DNA of 64,000 nucleotides, taken from positions 56,035 through 120,034 of the forward strand of contig JAEWIF010000059.1 in the NCBI GenBank assembly GCA_023387335.1. The letters are read 5' to 3'. The DNA comes from Pseudomonadota bacterium (lineage in GTDB: Bacteria; Pseudomonadota; Gammaproteobacteria; Burkholderiales; Burkholderiaceae_C). A program made the translations under genes and the position numbers. Every line of letters starts with the position of its first letter. The first letter of the stretch is position 1. Shown here in pieces: positions 43,086-51,919 of this stretch. The notes beneath the pieces were generated by a model. The model saw nothing but the letters and a program-made list of their open reading frames with translations, did not search any database and was not told where the DNA came from.

Positions 43086-45077
43086 TCAGGGCAGGTCGCG
43101 GCTGGGCTCGGGCTGGGCGGCGTCGCGCGGACCCACCATCCCCAGGCGCGACTTCAGCGACTGCGGCTGGCCGCTGAGCACGGCCGCGTAGAGGGTCGCG
43201 TTGGACAGCACCTTCTTGACGTAGTCGCGCGTCTCGCCGAACGGCACGTTCTCGGCCCAGGCCGCCGCCTCGATCACCGGCCCGTTGCGCCAGGCGCGCG
43301 GACGGTTGGGGCCGGCGTTGTAGGCCGCGGCGGCCAGCGGCATGGAGCCGTTGAAGTCGTCCAGCACCAGCTTCAGGTAGCCGGTGCCGATGGCGATGTT
43401 GGTGTCGCGGTCGTTCAGCTGGTCGGGCGTGAAGCCGTTCATGCCGATGCGCCGCGCGGTCCAGCGCGCCGTGGCCGGCATCACCTGCATCAGGCCCGAA
43501 GCCCCGACGTGCGAGCGCGCATCCATGACGAAGCGGCTCTCCTGGCGGATCAGGCCGTAGACGTAGGCCGGGTCCAGGCCGATGGACTGGGCCCGGCGGA
43601 CCACCGCGTCGCGAAAGGGCATGGGGAAGCGCTGCTCGATGTCGAACTCGCCTCGCGTGCGCTCGCTGGTGTTGATGCAGCGGTCCCAGATCTCGCGTTC
43701 GCAGGCGAAGGCCGCGGCGGCCAGCAGCTCGCGGTCGTTCAGCCCGCCCGGGCGGGCGAGGTTGGTGCCGTAGTTCCATTCGCGCACGCCTTCGGACCGC
43801 AGGCCGAGCGCGATGGCCATCAGGCCGCGCAGCAGGGTCGGGTTGTTGCGCGCGGCTTCCATCTCCTCCGCCGTGACCGGCGTGGGACGCTCGGGCACGG
43901 CGATGGGCCGGCCGAGCTCTTCCTGCGCCAGCTGCTCGTAGAAGCCGCGCGGCGAGGCGATGCCTTCCAGCAGCTTGACGGCTTCCTCGCGCATCGACTC
44001 GCGGCCGGAGGCGAGCAGGGCACGGGCCTTCCAGTAATGCCAGGTGGGATCGCGGCGCAGCTCCGGGCTCATGGCCTCGATGGCCGCCTGCAGCCGCGAC
44101 CAGTCCGGCTGCGGACCGGCGCGCAAGGCGGCGCGCGCCTTCCAGGCCAGCATGTCGTCGCTGAGGTCGCTGTCGCGCGTGACGCGCGCGAAGTAGCCGA
44201 GCGCGTCGGGCGAGAGGCGCTGCGCCGACTGGCGGGCGATCACGCCCCAGACCCAGTTGCGCTCCTCGGGGGAGATCTGCGGCCCCCACTTGCCGTCCAG
44301 CAGCCGCGCGGCGTTGTCGATGTCGCTGGTGGCCAGCTTGATCAGCGCGAGGCCGATCATCTCCTTGCGCACGCGCGAGGCGACGGTGACGCGGCTGGTG
44401 AGGAATTTCGTCGGGCTGGCGTTGATCTCGGCCAGCGCCGGCAGGGCGTCGGGCGCGATGAGTTCGAGCACGCCCTGCACGTTGCGGGGGCGATTGGCCT
44501 CCATCGACACGCGCGCCTTGCGCCACGCATCGGCCGTGGTCAGGCGGTGGCGGCCCGGCGCGTCGGACAGCAGGCGGCTGGCGGCCTGGGTGCAGGCGTC
44601 GCCGTTGTCGCGCTGCGCGAACCACAGCCTGCGCACCTCTTCGACCATCGCCGGCGAGGCCGTGCCTTCGGCGACGTGCTGCACCAGCAGGGCGTAGCAG
44701 CGCACCTGCGGGTCGTCGTTCATGCGGAAGCGCCCGTGCTCGGCGGCGAAGGTGGTCCAGTCGCGCCGCTGCCCGAGCAGCAGCAGCCAGTCGTTGCGCA
44801 GCCGGTCTTCCTGGTAGGTGCCGGCGTAGCGCGAGAGGAAGTCCTGCACTTCCTGCGGCGCGGCCGTGTCCAGCCGCGCGTTCAACTCCCAGTACGCGGC
44901 CCAGGGCTCCAGCATGTGGCCGCGCGCCTGCGGCAGCAGCTGCGTGAGGCGCGCCTTGTTGCCCTTCTGGAAGGCCTGCGCCATCTCGAGGATGGTGGAG
45001 TCGTCCACCTTGGCCTGCGCGCACGCCGTGGTGGCGAACGCGACCATGATCGATGTCAGAATCACCCGGAACTTCAT
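43086..45077 (-). CDS. slt: soluble lytic murein transglycosylase
   Basis: The 663-residue periplasmic enzyme has a signal peptide (about 1-21, MKFRVILTSIMVAFATTACA; the TTAC suggests a possible lipobox), a long superhelical alpha domain and a C-terminal SLT domain. Catalytic Glu lies in GLIRQESRFVMDARSHVGASGLMQVMPATA. GTGYLKLVLDDF and AAAAYNAGP are also present. It cleaves glycan strands to 1,6-anhydro-muropeptides, feeding the recycling route that includes AnmK. The start codon is 9 bp from that of the divergent cyclo-ligase gene. Confidence 0.94.
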   Translation of the reverse strand: MKFRVILTSIMVAFATTACAQAKVDDSTILEMAQAFQKGNKARLTQLLPQARGHMLEPWAAYWELNARLDTAAPQEVQDFLSRYAGTYQEDRLRNDWLLLLGQRRDWTTFAAEHGRFRMNDDPQVRCYALLVQHVAEGTASPAMVEEVRRLWFAQRDNGDACTQAASRLLSDAPGRHRLTTADAWRKARVSMEANRPRNVQGVLELIAPDALPALAEINASPTKFLTSRVTVASRVRKEMIGLALIKLATSDIDNAARLLDGKWGPQISPEERNWVWGVIARQSAQRLSPDALGYFARVTRDSDLSDDMLAWKARAALRAGPQPDWSRLQAAIEAMSPELRRDPTWHYWKARALLASGRESMREEAVKLLEGIASPRGFYEQLAQEELGRPIAVPERPTPVTAEEMEAARNNPTLLRGLMAIALGLRSEGVREWNYGTNLARPGGLNDRELLAAAAFACEREIWDRCINTSERTRGEFDIEQRFPMPFRDAVVRRAQSIGLDPAYVYGLIRQESRFVMDARSHVGASGLMQVMPATARWTARRIGMNGFTPDQLNDRDTNIAIGTGYLKLVLDDFNGSMPLAAAAYNAGPNRPRAWRNGPVIEAAAWAENVPFGETRDYVKKVLSNATLYAAVLSGQPQSLKSRLGMVGPRDAAQPEPSRDLP

Positions 45078-45086
45078 CGGGAGATT

Positions 45087-45674
<588 letters not shown>

Positions 45675-45680
45675 ACGGGT

Positions 45681-46664
45681 TCAGTCGATGTTGTCGACCG
45701 TGTCCGGGTCGGGCACTTCGCCCACCGTCTGCCGCGTCGCCTTGCCCTGGGCCATCACCCAGTCGCAGAAGGCCTTGAGCTCGGGCCGGCCGCCGCTGCG
45801 CGGACCCAGGATCAGCCAGTAGGCCATCGGCGAATCCATCCGCATCTTCGGCAGCGGCTCGATCAGGTCGCCGTTGGCCAGGGCCTCCGCCACCATCGGC
45901 AGGCGGGCCAGCACCACGCCCTGGCCGGTGAGCGCGGCCTGCACCATCTGGTAGGCGTAGTTGAAATAGAGCCAGCGCTTGGGCTGCAGCCGCGTGAGCT
46001 GCTGCTCGTCGAACCAGCGCCGCCACGTCAGCCACTCCAGGTGCGTCCGGTGGGCGTCGCCGGCCTCGATCAGCGCGAATTGCGCCAGGTCGGAAGGCTT
46101 CTTCACCGGCGCGGCGCTCTTGAGCAGCCAGGGGCTGGCCACCGGCGTGAGCTGCTCGCCGAACAGCCGGATCGCCTTGGGCGGCATGTTGGCCGTCGGC
46201 CCGTAGCGGAGCGCGAGATCGACGTCGGCCAGCTCCAGGTCGAGCGAGGCGTCGCTGGCATCGATGCGGATGTCGATCTCCGGGTTGTCGCGCTGGAACT
46301 GCTCCAGCCGCGGGATCAGCCACATCGACGCGAACGACGCGAAAGTCGTCACCGACACGCTCTTGCGCCCGGCGCTCTGGCGGATCTGCCGCACCGCCGA
46401 ATCGATGCGCGGCAGCGCCTGCGACACCGCCAGCAGCAGTTGCGCGCCGGCGCCGGTCAGCTCCACCGCGCGCGTGTGCCGCAGGAACAGCGTGGCGCCG
46501 ACCTCCTCTTCCAGCGACTGGATCTGCCGGCTGACGGCCGACTGGGTGAGCGCCATCTCCTCCGACGCGGCCCGGAAATTCAGGTGGCGCGCCACCGCTT
46601 CGAAGGCCCTGAGATGGCCGGCCGAGATCGGCCGCGTGCGCAGGTGGGTCTGGGAATGCAGCAT
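45681..46664 (-). CDS. LysR-family transcriptional regulator (GcvA-like)
   Basis: The 327-residue regulator has an N-terminal winged helix-turn-helix (HLRAFEAVARHLNFRAASEEMALTQSAVSRQIQSLEEEVG) and a periplasmic-binding-like effector domain starting SVSVTTFASFASMWLIPRL. The SFASMWLIPRL block is typical of the GcvA subgroup. It is divergent from the DUF2917 gene across 127 nt that contain a dyad, so it may control that gene and itself. Effector unknown. Confidence 0.92.
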   Translation of the reverse strand: MLHSQTHLRTRPISAGHLRAFEAVARHLNFRAASEEMALTQSAVSRQIQSLEEEVGATLFLRHTRAVELTGAGAQLLLAVSQALPRIDSAVRQIRQSAGRKSVSVTTFASFASMWLIPRLEQFQRDNPEIDIRIDASDASLDLELADVDLALRYGPTANMPPKAIRLFGEQLTPVASPWLLKSAAPVKKPSDLAQFALIEAGDAHRTHLEWLTWRRWFDEQQLTRLQPKRWLYFNYAYQMVQAALTGQGVVLARLPMVAEALANGDLIEPLPKMRMDSPMAYWLILGPRSGGRPELKAFCDWVMAQGKATRQTVGEVPDPDTVDNID

Positions 46665-46706
46665 GGAAGTACGGTCGGGCAGGGAAGGGGATTGATGCGG
46701 GATGCG

Positions 46707-46732
46707 AATGAATAGGCTAGCCGTATTTCATT
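46707..46732. promoter_or_regulatory. dyad between LysR and DUF2917, candidate LysR site
   Basis: AATGAA (46707-46712) and TTCATT (46727-46732) flank a perfect GGCTAGCC palindrome (46715-46722). The region is locally AT-rich in an otherwise GC-rich setting. Placement in the divergent gap fits a LysR-type operator. Confidence 0.45.
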
Positions 46733-46791
46733 GGACTGCCAAGCGTTCGCCCTCGATCATTCACCCCACGCAACGCCCAAAGGAGAACCCC

Positions 46792-47259
46792 ATGACCTCG
46801 CTGACGCTGACGCAATCGCAACAATCCAGCCTTCGCCTGCCCGGCACCTGGCGGCTGGAGCCGGCCCGTGCCGTGACGCTGCGTCCGCGCGAGGACGGCG
46901 TCCTGCGCATCGCCCACGGCGGTGTCTGGGTCACCTTCGACGGTCCGCACGGCGGCCCCCTCAACGACCTGGGCGACCGGGTGCTGGGGGCGGGCGAGCA
47001 GCTGCGGGTCCGCGCGGGGCGGCGGGTGGTTCTCGAATCCGTGGACCGCACGGTGCCGGCGTATTTCAGCTGGGACTTCTCGATGGCGCCGGAGCCGATC
47101 CGCGCGCCCCAGCTCGCCGTGGCGCAGTCCTGGAGCGACCTGCAGCTGGCCGTCGTGCTCGGCGCGCGAGCGGGCGGCCGCCTGGTCTCCGCCGTGATCG
47201 GCCTGGTCGCCGGCGCGCTGCTGCCGCGGCCCCAGCGCAACGAGTGCCCCGCCGCGTGA
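46792..47259 (+). CDS. DUF2917 domain protein
   Basis: The 155-residue protein has a beta-sandwich cupin-like region (about 20-90: LEPARAVTLRPREDGVLRIAHGGVWVTFDGP, DRVLGAGEQLRVRAGRRVVLES) that matches DUF2917. A C-terminal hydrophobic segment follows (about 120-145, LVSAVIGLVAGALLPRP). It is common in Burkholderiales next to a LysR or GcvA-like regulator; function is unknown. AAAGGAG is ideally placed before the ATG at 46792, so the longer frame from 46702 is not used. Confidence 0.86.
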   Translation: MTSLTLTQSQQSSLRLPGTWRLEPARAVTLRPREDGVLRIAHGGVWVTFDGPHGGPLNDLGDRVLGAGEQLRVRAGRRVVLESVDRTVPAYFSWDFSMAPEPIRAPQLAVAQSWSDLQLAVVLGARAGGRLVSAVIGLVAGALLPRPQRNECPAA

Positions 47260-47277
47260 CGGCATGCCATGGGGGGT

Positions 47278-47290
47278 CGCGATAATCGCG
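47278..47290. promoter_or_regulatory. palindrome with GATAAT -10 upstream of the TetR gene
   Basis: CGCGATAATCGCG is a perfect palindrome around A47284 and contains GATAAT (47281-47286). The TetR ATG is 11 nt further on. It could be both -10 element and autoregulatory site, though AATCGCGG recurs at other promoters and may be only promoter sequence. Confidence 0.4.
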
Positions 47291-47297
47291 GCCACCC

Positions 47298-47897
47298 ATG
47301 GCGCGCCCACGATCGCAGCAACACGAGATCAAGCGGGACGAGATCCTCGAGATCGCGGCGCAGTGCTTCGCCGAGCGCAGCTACGCCGCCGCCAGCATGA
47401 ACGACATCGCGGCGGCGGGCGGCACCTCCAAGGCGCGCCTCTATCACTACTACGAGAGCAAGGAAGCGATCCTGTTCGACCTGCTGGACCGCTACACGCA
47501 GCGGCTGCTGGCGCTGATCGGACAGGTCGAGGCGACGGCCCAGCGCAGGCGCCTGGACGACCGCGCGGCGCTGCACGAACTGGTGCGCGCCTTCCTCGAG
47601 GAATACGAGACCAGCGCCACGCGCCATGCCGCGCTGCTGCACGACAGCAAGTTCCTGGGCGACGCGCAGCGGCAGCTGATCGTGGACCGCCAGCGCGACG
47701 TGGTCGCGGCGGCCACGCGGTTCCTGCGCCGCGCCTATCCGCAGCGGGTGAGCGAGGACAATCAGACCGCCCTCGTCATGATGCTGTTCGGCATGATCAA
47801 CTGGACCTTCACCTGGCTGCGCCCCGGCGGCGCGATGACCTACGCCGATTTCGCCGAGCAGGTGGTCGCGTTCGTCGACCGGGGCCTCGCGGCATGA
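47298..47897 (+). CDS. TetR/AcrR-family transcriptional regulator
   Basis: The 199-residue repressor has an N-terminal TetR helix-turn-helix: RDEILEIAAQCFAERSYAAASMNDIAAAGGTSKARLYHYYESKEAILFDLL. An all-helical ligand-binding domain follows. It is coupled to gntK by an ATGA overlap. Two nearby sites could be operators: the palindrome at 47278-47290 and the 16-bp palindrome at 48405-48420 downstream of gntK. The ligand cannot be inferred. Confidence 0.92.
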   Translation: MARPRSQQHEIKRDEILEIAAQCFAERSYAAASMNDIAAAGGTSKARLYHYYESKEAILFDLLDRYTQRLLALIGQVEATAQRRRLDDRAALHELVRAFLEEYETSATRHAALLHDSKFLGDAQRQLIVDRQRDVVAAATRFLRRAYPQRVSEDNQTALVMMLFGMINWTFTWLRPGGAMTYADFAEQVVAFVDRGLAA

Positions 47898-48388
47898 GCG
47901 CGAGCCACGTGGTGGTGATGGGCGTGTCCGGCTGCGGCAAGAGCGCCATCGGCGAACGCCTCGCGCGGGCGCTGGGCCTGCCGCTGGTCGAAGGCGACAG
48001 CTTCCATCCGCCGGCCAACATCGACAAGATGCGCCGCGGCCTGCCGCTGGACGACCAGGACCGCGCCGGCTGGCTGGACACGCTGGGCGCGGAGCTCGCG
48101 CGCCGGCCGGATGGCGCGGTGCTCACCTGCTCGGCGCTCAAGGCCGCGTACCGCGACCGGCTGCGCGCCGCCGCACCCGGCCTGCGCTTCGTGCACCTCG
48201 CGCTCACGCCCGCGCAGGCGCTCGAGCGCGTCGCCTCGCGCAAGGACCACTTCTATCCGCCCAGCCTGGTCGACAGCCAGTTCGCCGCGCTGGAAGACCC
48301 GGCCGGCGAACCCGGCGTGGTGGCGGTCGATGCGTCGCGGCCGTTCGAGGAAGTGCTGGCCGCGGCGCGAGCCGGCCTGGCGGCCTGA
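47894..48388 (+). CDS. gntK: gluconokinase
   Basis: The 164-residue shikimate-kinase-fold enzyme phosphorylates gluconate to 6-phosphogluconate. VVMGVSGCGKSAIGERLA is the P-loop. EGDSFHPPANIDKMRRGLPLDDQDRAGWLD is the gluconate-binding block and is diagnostic. CSALKAAYRDRLR and RKDHFYPPSLVDSQFAALE follow. It feeds the pentose-phosphate or Entner-Doudoroff route. No gluconate transporter is adjacent. Confidence 0.95.
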   Translation: MSASHVVVMGVSGCGKSAIGERLARALGLPLVEGDSFHPPANIDKMRRGLPLDDQDRAGWLDTLGAELARRPDGAVLTCSALKAAYRDRLRAAAPGLRFVHLALTPAQALERVASRKDHFYPPSLVDSQFAALEDPAGEPGVVAVDASRPFEEVLAAARAGLAA

Positions 48389-48404
48389 CCCAGCGTTTCA
48401 CATT

Positions 48405-48420
48405 CCGTAATGCATTACGG
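48405..48420. promoter_or_regulatory. perfect 16-bp palindromic operator
   Basis: CCGTAATGCATTACGG is a perfect palindrome 4 bp upstream of a TAGAAT -10 hexamer (48425-48430), so a bound protein would block the -35/spacer of the MBL-fold gene promoter. The length and symmetry fit a TetR- or GntR-type dimer. The nearest candidate regulator is the TetR protein encoded at 47298-47897. Confidence 0.65.
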
Positions 48421-48469
48421 TAAGTAGAATCGTCGGGATCGCGCCGCGCCGGCGCCAGGAGAGTCCCCC

Positions 48470-49459
48470 GTGAGCAAAGCCTTCGCCAGCCAGGCCGACC
48501 TGGCCGACAAGAAGATCACCTTCGAACAGCTGTCCCCGCACTGCTGGGCGTACACCGCCGAGGGCGACCCGAACTCGGGCGTGATCATCGGCGACAAGTT
48601 CATCATGGTCAGCGACGCGACGGCCACGCCCGCGATGGCCAGGGACCTGATCGCGCGCATCCGCACCGTGAGCGACAAGCCGATCAAGTACGTGCTGCTG
48701 ACGCACTACCACGCGGTCCGCGTGCTGGGCGCCAGCGCGTACGCCGCCGAGGGCGCCACCGAGATCATCGCGAGCCAGGGCACCTACGAGCTGATCGTGG
48801 AGCGCGGCAAGGAGGACATGCAGTCCGAGATGGACCGCTTCCCGCGCCTGTTCCGCAACGCCGAGAGCGTGCCGGGCCTGACCTGGCCCACCATGGTCAT
48901 CGGCGGCGGCGATCCCACCAGGGGCGAGGTGCCCGGCAAGCTCACGCTCGACCTGGGCGGCGTCAAGGTGCAGGTCTGGCACCCGGGCCCGGGCCACACG
49001 CGCGGCGACACCATCGCCTGGGTCGAGCAGGAGAAGGTGCTGTTCTCCGGCGACCTGGTCGAGTACGAGGCCGGCGTCTACACCGGCGACGCCCACCTGC
49101 AGGAATGGCCGGCCACGCTGGAGGCGCTGCGCGCGCTGAAGGCCGAGGCGCTGGTGCCGGGCCGCGGCGAGGCGATGAAGGGCAACGCGCAGGTGAACAA
49201 GGCGCTCGACTACACCAAGCGCTGGGTCGAGATGCTGTTCGCCGCCGCCAAGGAAGCCGCCGCGGGCAAGATGGACCTGAAAGCCGCGATGGCGCACACG
49301 CGCAAGAGCATGGACCCCGTGTTCGGCCACGTGTTCATCTACGAGCACTGCCTGCCGTTCGACGTGAGCCGCGCCTTCGACGAGGCGAGCGGCATCAAAA
49401 ACCCGCGCATCTGGACGGCGGAGCGGGATAAGGAGATGTGGGCGTCGCTGCAGGGTTGA
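48470..49459 (+). CDS. MBL-fold metallo-hydrolase-like protein with incomplete metal site
   Basis: The 329-residue protein has a metallo-beta-lactamase fold: GVIIGDKFIMVSDATATP early, then LLTHYHAVRVLGASAY where the HxHxDH motif should be. H79 and H81 are kept but the Asp and third His are Val83 and Arg84. H176 (GPGHTRGD) and D195 (FSGDLVE) remain, and the final His is replaced in VPGRGEAM. One zinc site could form; the second is probably lost. The C-terminal helical part (about 235-329) is typical of the oxidoreductase-linked MBL group. The start is GTG at 48470. Function is unknown. Confidence 0.82.
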   Translation: MSKAFASQADLADKKITFEQLSPHCWAYTAEGDPNSGVIIGDKFIMVSDATATPAMARDLIARIRTVSDKPIKYVLLTHYHAVRVLGASAYAAEGATEIIASQGTYELIVERGKEDMQSEMDRFPRLFRNAESVPGLTWPTMVIGGGDPTRGEVPGKLTLDLGGVKVQVWHPGPGHTRGDTIAWVEQEKVLFSGDLVEYEAGVYTGDAHLQEWPATLEALRALKAEALVPGRGEAMKGNAQVNKALDYTKRWVEMLFAAAKEAAAGKMDLKAAMAHTRKSMDPVFGHVFIYEHCLPFDVSRAFDEASGIKNPRIWTAERDKEMWASLQG

Positions 49460-49495
49460 GCGGGGGCGTGTAGGCGCCTTCCGTCGGAGGTCGCG

Positions 49496-49528
49496 CCCAC
49501 GGCTGACGCAACGCGGCCGTGGGTTTTC
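49496..49528 (+). terminator. intrinsic terminator after the MBL-fold gene
   Basis: CCCACGGC (49496-49503) pairs with GCCGTGGG (49516-49523) around a 12-nt loop and is followed by TTTT at 49524-49527. Confidence 0.7.
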
Positions 49529-49572
49529 CTAAGCTGTTGGCTCTTTCGAGCCAGTCCACCCAGGAGACCTCC

Positions 49573-49890
49573 GTGAATTCCCGCAGTACCTCCCAGCAGC
49601 AGCAACCGGCCGGCGATCGCCTTGCGCAACAGCAGCAGATGGCCGGCTCCAACGAATTCCAGAAGCAGGGCCAGCCCGGCCAGCAGCAGGGCGCTTCCGG
49701 CAAGCCCCAGCAAATGGGCGAAGGCAGCTACGAAGGCGCCCGCGACTACAAGGAGCGCACCGAGCGCTACGTGAAGAACGCCGACGTCGAGGCCGACGCC
49801 GAGAAGGCCAAGCCGCGCTCCGAGCAGGAAGCGCGCGAGATGAAGCAGGCCGAGGACGAGGGCAAGTCGCACTCGAAGGGCGAGGATTAA
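49573..49890 (+). CDS. small Gln-rich, highly charged, probably disordered protein
   Basis: The 105-residue protein has no hydrophobic core. It has a Gln/Ser/Gly-rich first half with QQQQ runs and a Lys/Glu/Asp-rich second half (YEGARDYKERTERYVKNADVEADAEKAKPRSEQEAREMKQAEDEGKSH). Composition resembles hydrophilin- or general-stress-like proteins, but I do not recognise a domain beyond that. The GTG at 49573 follows GGAG; an ATG at 49519 is less likely. It overlaps the convergent MFS gene end by 4 nt. Confidence 0.72.
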   Translation: MNSRSTSQQQQPAGDRLAQQQQMAGSNEFQKQGQPGQQQGASGKPQQMGEGSYEGARDYKERTERYVKNADVEADAEKAKPRSEQEAREMKQAEDEGKSHSKGED

Positions 49891-51029
49891 TCAGGCACGC
49901 TGCGCGCCGCGAACAGCGTCGCGCAGGCCAGCACGCCCAGCAGCACCGCCAGCCCCAGCACGCCGCCCGCCTGCAGCGCGGCGCCGCTCGCCACCGGGCC
50001 GACGGTCCCGCCGACCGTGTAGCCGGTGATCATCGCGGCCGCGCCGCCCGCCGTGGCGCGGCCCTGGAAGGTGTGCGCCACCTCCACCATGGTCAGCGTG
50101 TAGAGCGCGCCGCCCACGCCGCCCCACACCACGCCCACCGCCCACAGCAGCCAGGTCGCCCGGTCCGCGAAGGCGAACGCGAAGCTCGAGCCCAGCAGCA
50201 GCAGCGCCGCGGTGGAGAACACCTTGCGCAGCGCGAAATGGTCGGCCGCGAGCCCCGCCGGCAACTGGCACAGGAAGCTGCCGACGCCGATGGCGCCGGC
50301 CACGCTGGCCGCGCTGCTGAGGCTCAGGCCGGAGGCGGAGGCATTGGCCGCGCTCACCGAACTCAGGCCCGCTTCGAACACGCCGCCGCTGAACGCGATC
50401 AGCACCAGCAGCGGCACGGTGCGGATCGCTTCCCAGGTGCCGGCCTGGCGCGAGGACGGCTCGCGCGTCGCGTGCCTCGGGATGGCCAGGGCCATCGCGC
50501 AGCACAGCGCGACCAGGACCAGGCCCGCCCACAGCACGCGCCGCTCGCCCCAGCCCAGCAGGGCGGGCACGAACGGGCCGAGCGCGAGCGCGGCGCCGAG
50601 CGAGGCTTGGTAGAGGCCCATCACGCGGCCGCGCTGCTCGGGCGGCGCCTCGCGTGCCAGCAAAGCTTCCGTGGCGTTCCACAACGCGGCGGCGCCGATG
50701 CCGCCCAGCACCGAGGCGAAGCACCACGGCACCCAGTGGTCGGTGGTCGCGTAGATCGCCGAGCCGACCAGGTTGAGCAGGCAGCCGACGCGGTAGGTCC
50801 GCACCACGCCCCAGCGCGCGAGCGCCGTCGGGACGAAGGGGATGAGCAGGCCGATCATCCCGAACGGGATCATCGCGAACAGGCCCACCGCGGTGGTGCC
50901 TGCGCCGGCGTGCTGCAGGCTGACCGCGAGCACCGGGCCGGTCATCGCGAACGCCATGACGATCAGCGCGGTGGCGGCGGCGAATCGCCACACGACGGCC
51001 ATGCGGCCGCCTTCCACGACCGCCGTCAT
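49887..51029 (-). CDS. MFS transporter (YcaD/YfcJ-like)
   Basis: The 380-residue protein has about twelve hydrophobic helices. IPFGMIGLLIPFVPTALARWGVVRTYRVG replaces the usual loop 2-3 motif. NATEALLAREAPPEQRGRVMGLYQASLGAALALGPF is the conserved helix 4-5 block of the UMF/YcaD-type drug or metabolite exporters. The substrate is unknown. Its start lies just within the end of the DUF6279 gene (51026-51029), a 4-nt overlap that suggests an operon. Confidence 0.86.
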   Translation of the reverse strand: MTAVVEGGRMAVVWRFAAATALIVMAFAMTGPVLAVSLQHAGAGTTAVGLFAMIPFGMIGLLIPFVPTALARWGVVRTYRVGCLLNLVGSAIYATTDHWVPWCFASVLGGIGAAALWNATEALLAREAPPEQRGRVMGLYQASLGAALALGPFVPALLGWGERRVLWAGLVLVALCCAMALAIPRHATREPSSRQAGTWEAIRTVPLLVLIAFSGGVFEAGLSSVSAANASASGLSLSSAASVAGAIGVGSFLCQLPAGLAADHFALRKVFSTAALLLLGSSFAFAFADRATWLLWAVGVVWGGVGGALYTLTMVEVAHTFQGRATAGGAAAMITGYTVGGTVGPVASGAALQAGGVLGLAVLLGVLACATLFAARSVPD

Positions 51030-51919
51030 GAAGCGGACGAGAGCTCTTGCAGGTCGCGCTGCCAGCCGCGCAGGCGCTGCGCGGCATGCTCGCGCTGCGG
51101 CGGCGTCGCGGCGTTGTGCACGGCGGCGATGAGGCGGCAGGCGTCCTGCACCACGGCCTGCTGGTAGGCGCGCCGGGCGGGATCGGGCGAGGCGGTGAAG
51201 CGCTCCATCAGCCCGCGCAGTTCGGCGCGCGCTTCATCCAGCGGAACCGCCTGCGTGGTCAGGCGCTGCAGCAGTGCCAGCGTCTCCTGCTGGCGGCGCT
51301 TGCGCTCGGCCAGCACCTCGGCGGCGGGGAAGGGCGTGGCTTCCAGCTGCCTGCGGATGGCGGCGCGCTGCGCGTCCGAGACGCTGCCGTACAGCGTGTC
51401 CATGCGCTCGGCCACCAGCTTGATGCGGCGGTCCATTTGCTCCGCGGGCGTCGGGCGGATCCAGTCCCTCTCGAACTCGCGGTTGTTGCGGGCGTACTTG
51501 CGTTCGAGGTGCTTCAGGTTGTCGGGCGTGAGCGTGAGGGCGTTGCTGACGATCGCCGGCTCGGCGCGGTCGCGCAGCACGACATAGCGCTCGCGGATCT
51601 CGGGCTCGAAGGCGCAGGCCTGGGCCGGCGTGAAGTCCTGCGGCGCCAGGCGCTCCATGCGCTGCAGCACCGCGATGACGCGCGGCAGCTCGGCGCCGCG
51701 GTGCCAGGCGTGCAGCCGCTGCAGGTCCTCGCGCAGGCGCTGCGATTGCGTGCCTTCCAGGCCCAGGTAGCCGTCGAGCCACCAGTACGCGACTTCCGGC
51801 AGCGCCGAGTAGCCCAGCTTCACCGTGCTGCAGGCGGCCAGCGCCAGGCTGAGGCTGAGCAGCCCGATAATCCGGAGGACGCGCGGCCCGTGGCGCGCGA
51901 TGCGAAAAGGGAAAGACAT
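51026..51919 (-). CDS. DUF6279 lipoprotein
   Basis: The 297-residue lipoprotein has a basic N-terminus, hydrophobic segment and lipobox LALAACS (about residues 14-31). An all-alpha body follows: YWWLDGYLGLEGTQSQRLREDLQRLHAWHRGAELPRV, RRQLEATPFPAAEVLAERKRRQQETLALL. I recall this as DUF6279. It is probably periplasm-facing and outer-membrane bound, function unknown. The ATG at 51919 shares its CATG with the glmU start on the other strand. No ribosome site is visible. Confidence 0.82.
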   Translation of the reverse strand: MSFPFRIARHGPRVLRIIGLLSLSLALAACSTVKLGYSALPEVAYWWLDGYLGLEGTQSQRLREDLQRLHAWHRGAELPRVIAVLQRMERLAPQDFTPAQACAFEPEIRERYVVLRDRAEPAIVSNALTLTPDNLKHLERKYARNNREFERDWIRPTPAEQMDRRIKLVAERMDTLYGSVSDAQRAAIRRQLEATPFPAAEVLAERKRRQQETLALLQRLTTQAVPLDEARAELRGLMERFTASPDPARRAYQQAVVQDACRLIAAVHNAATPPQREHAAQRLRGWQRDLQELSSAS

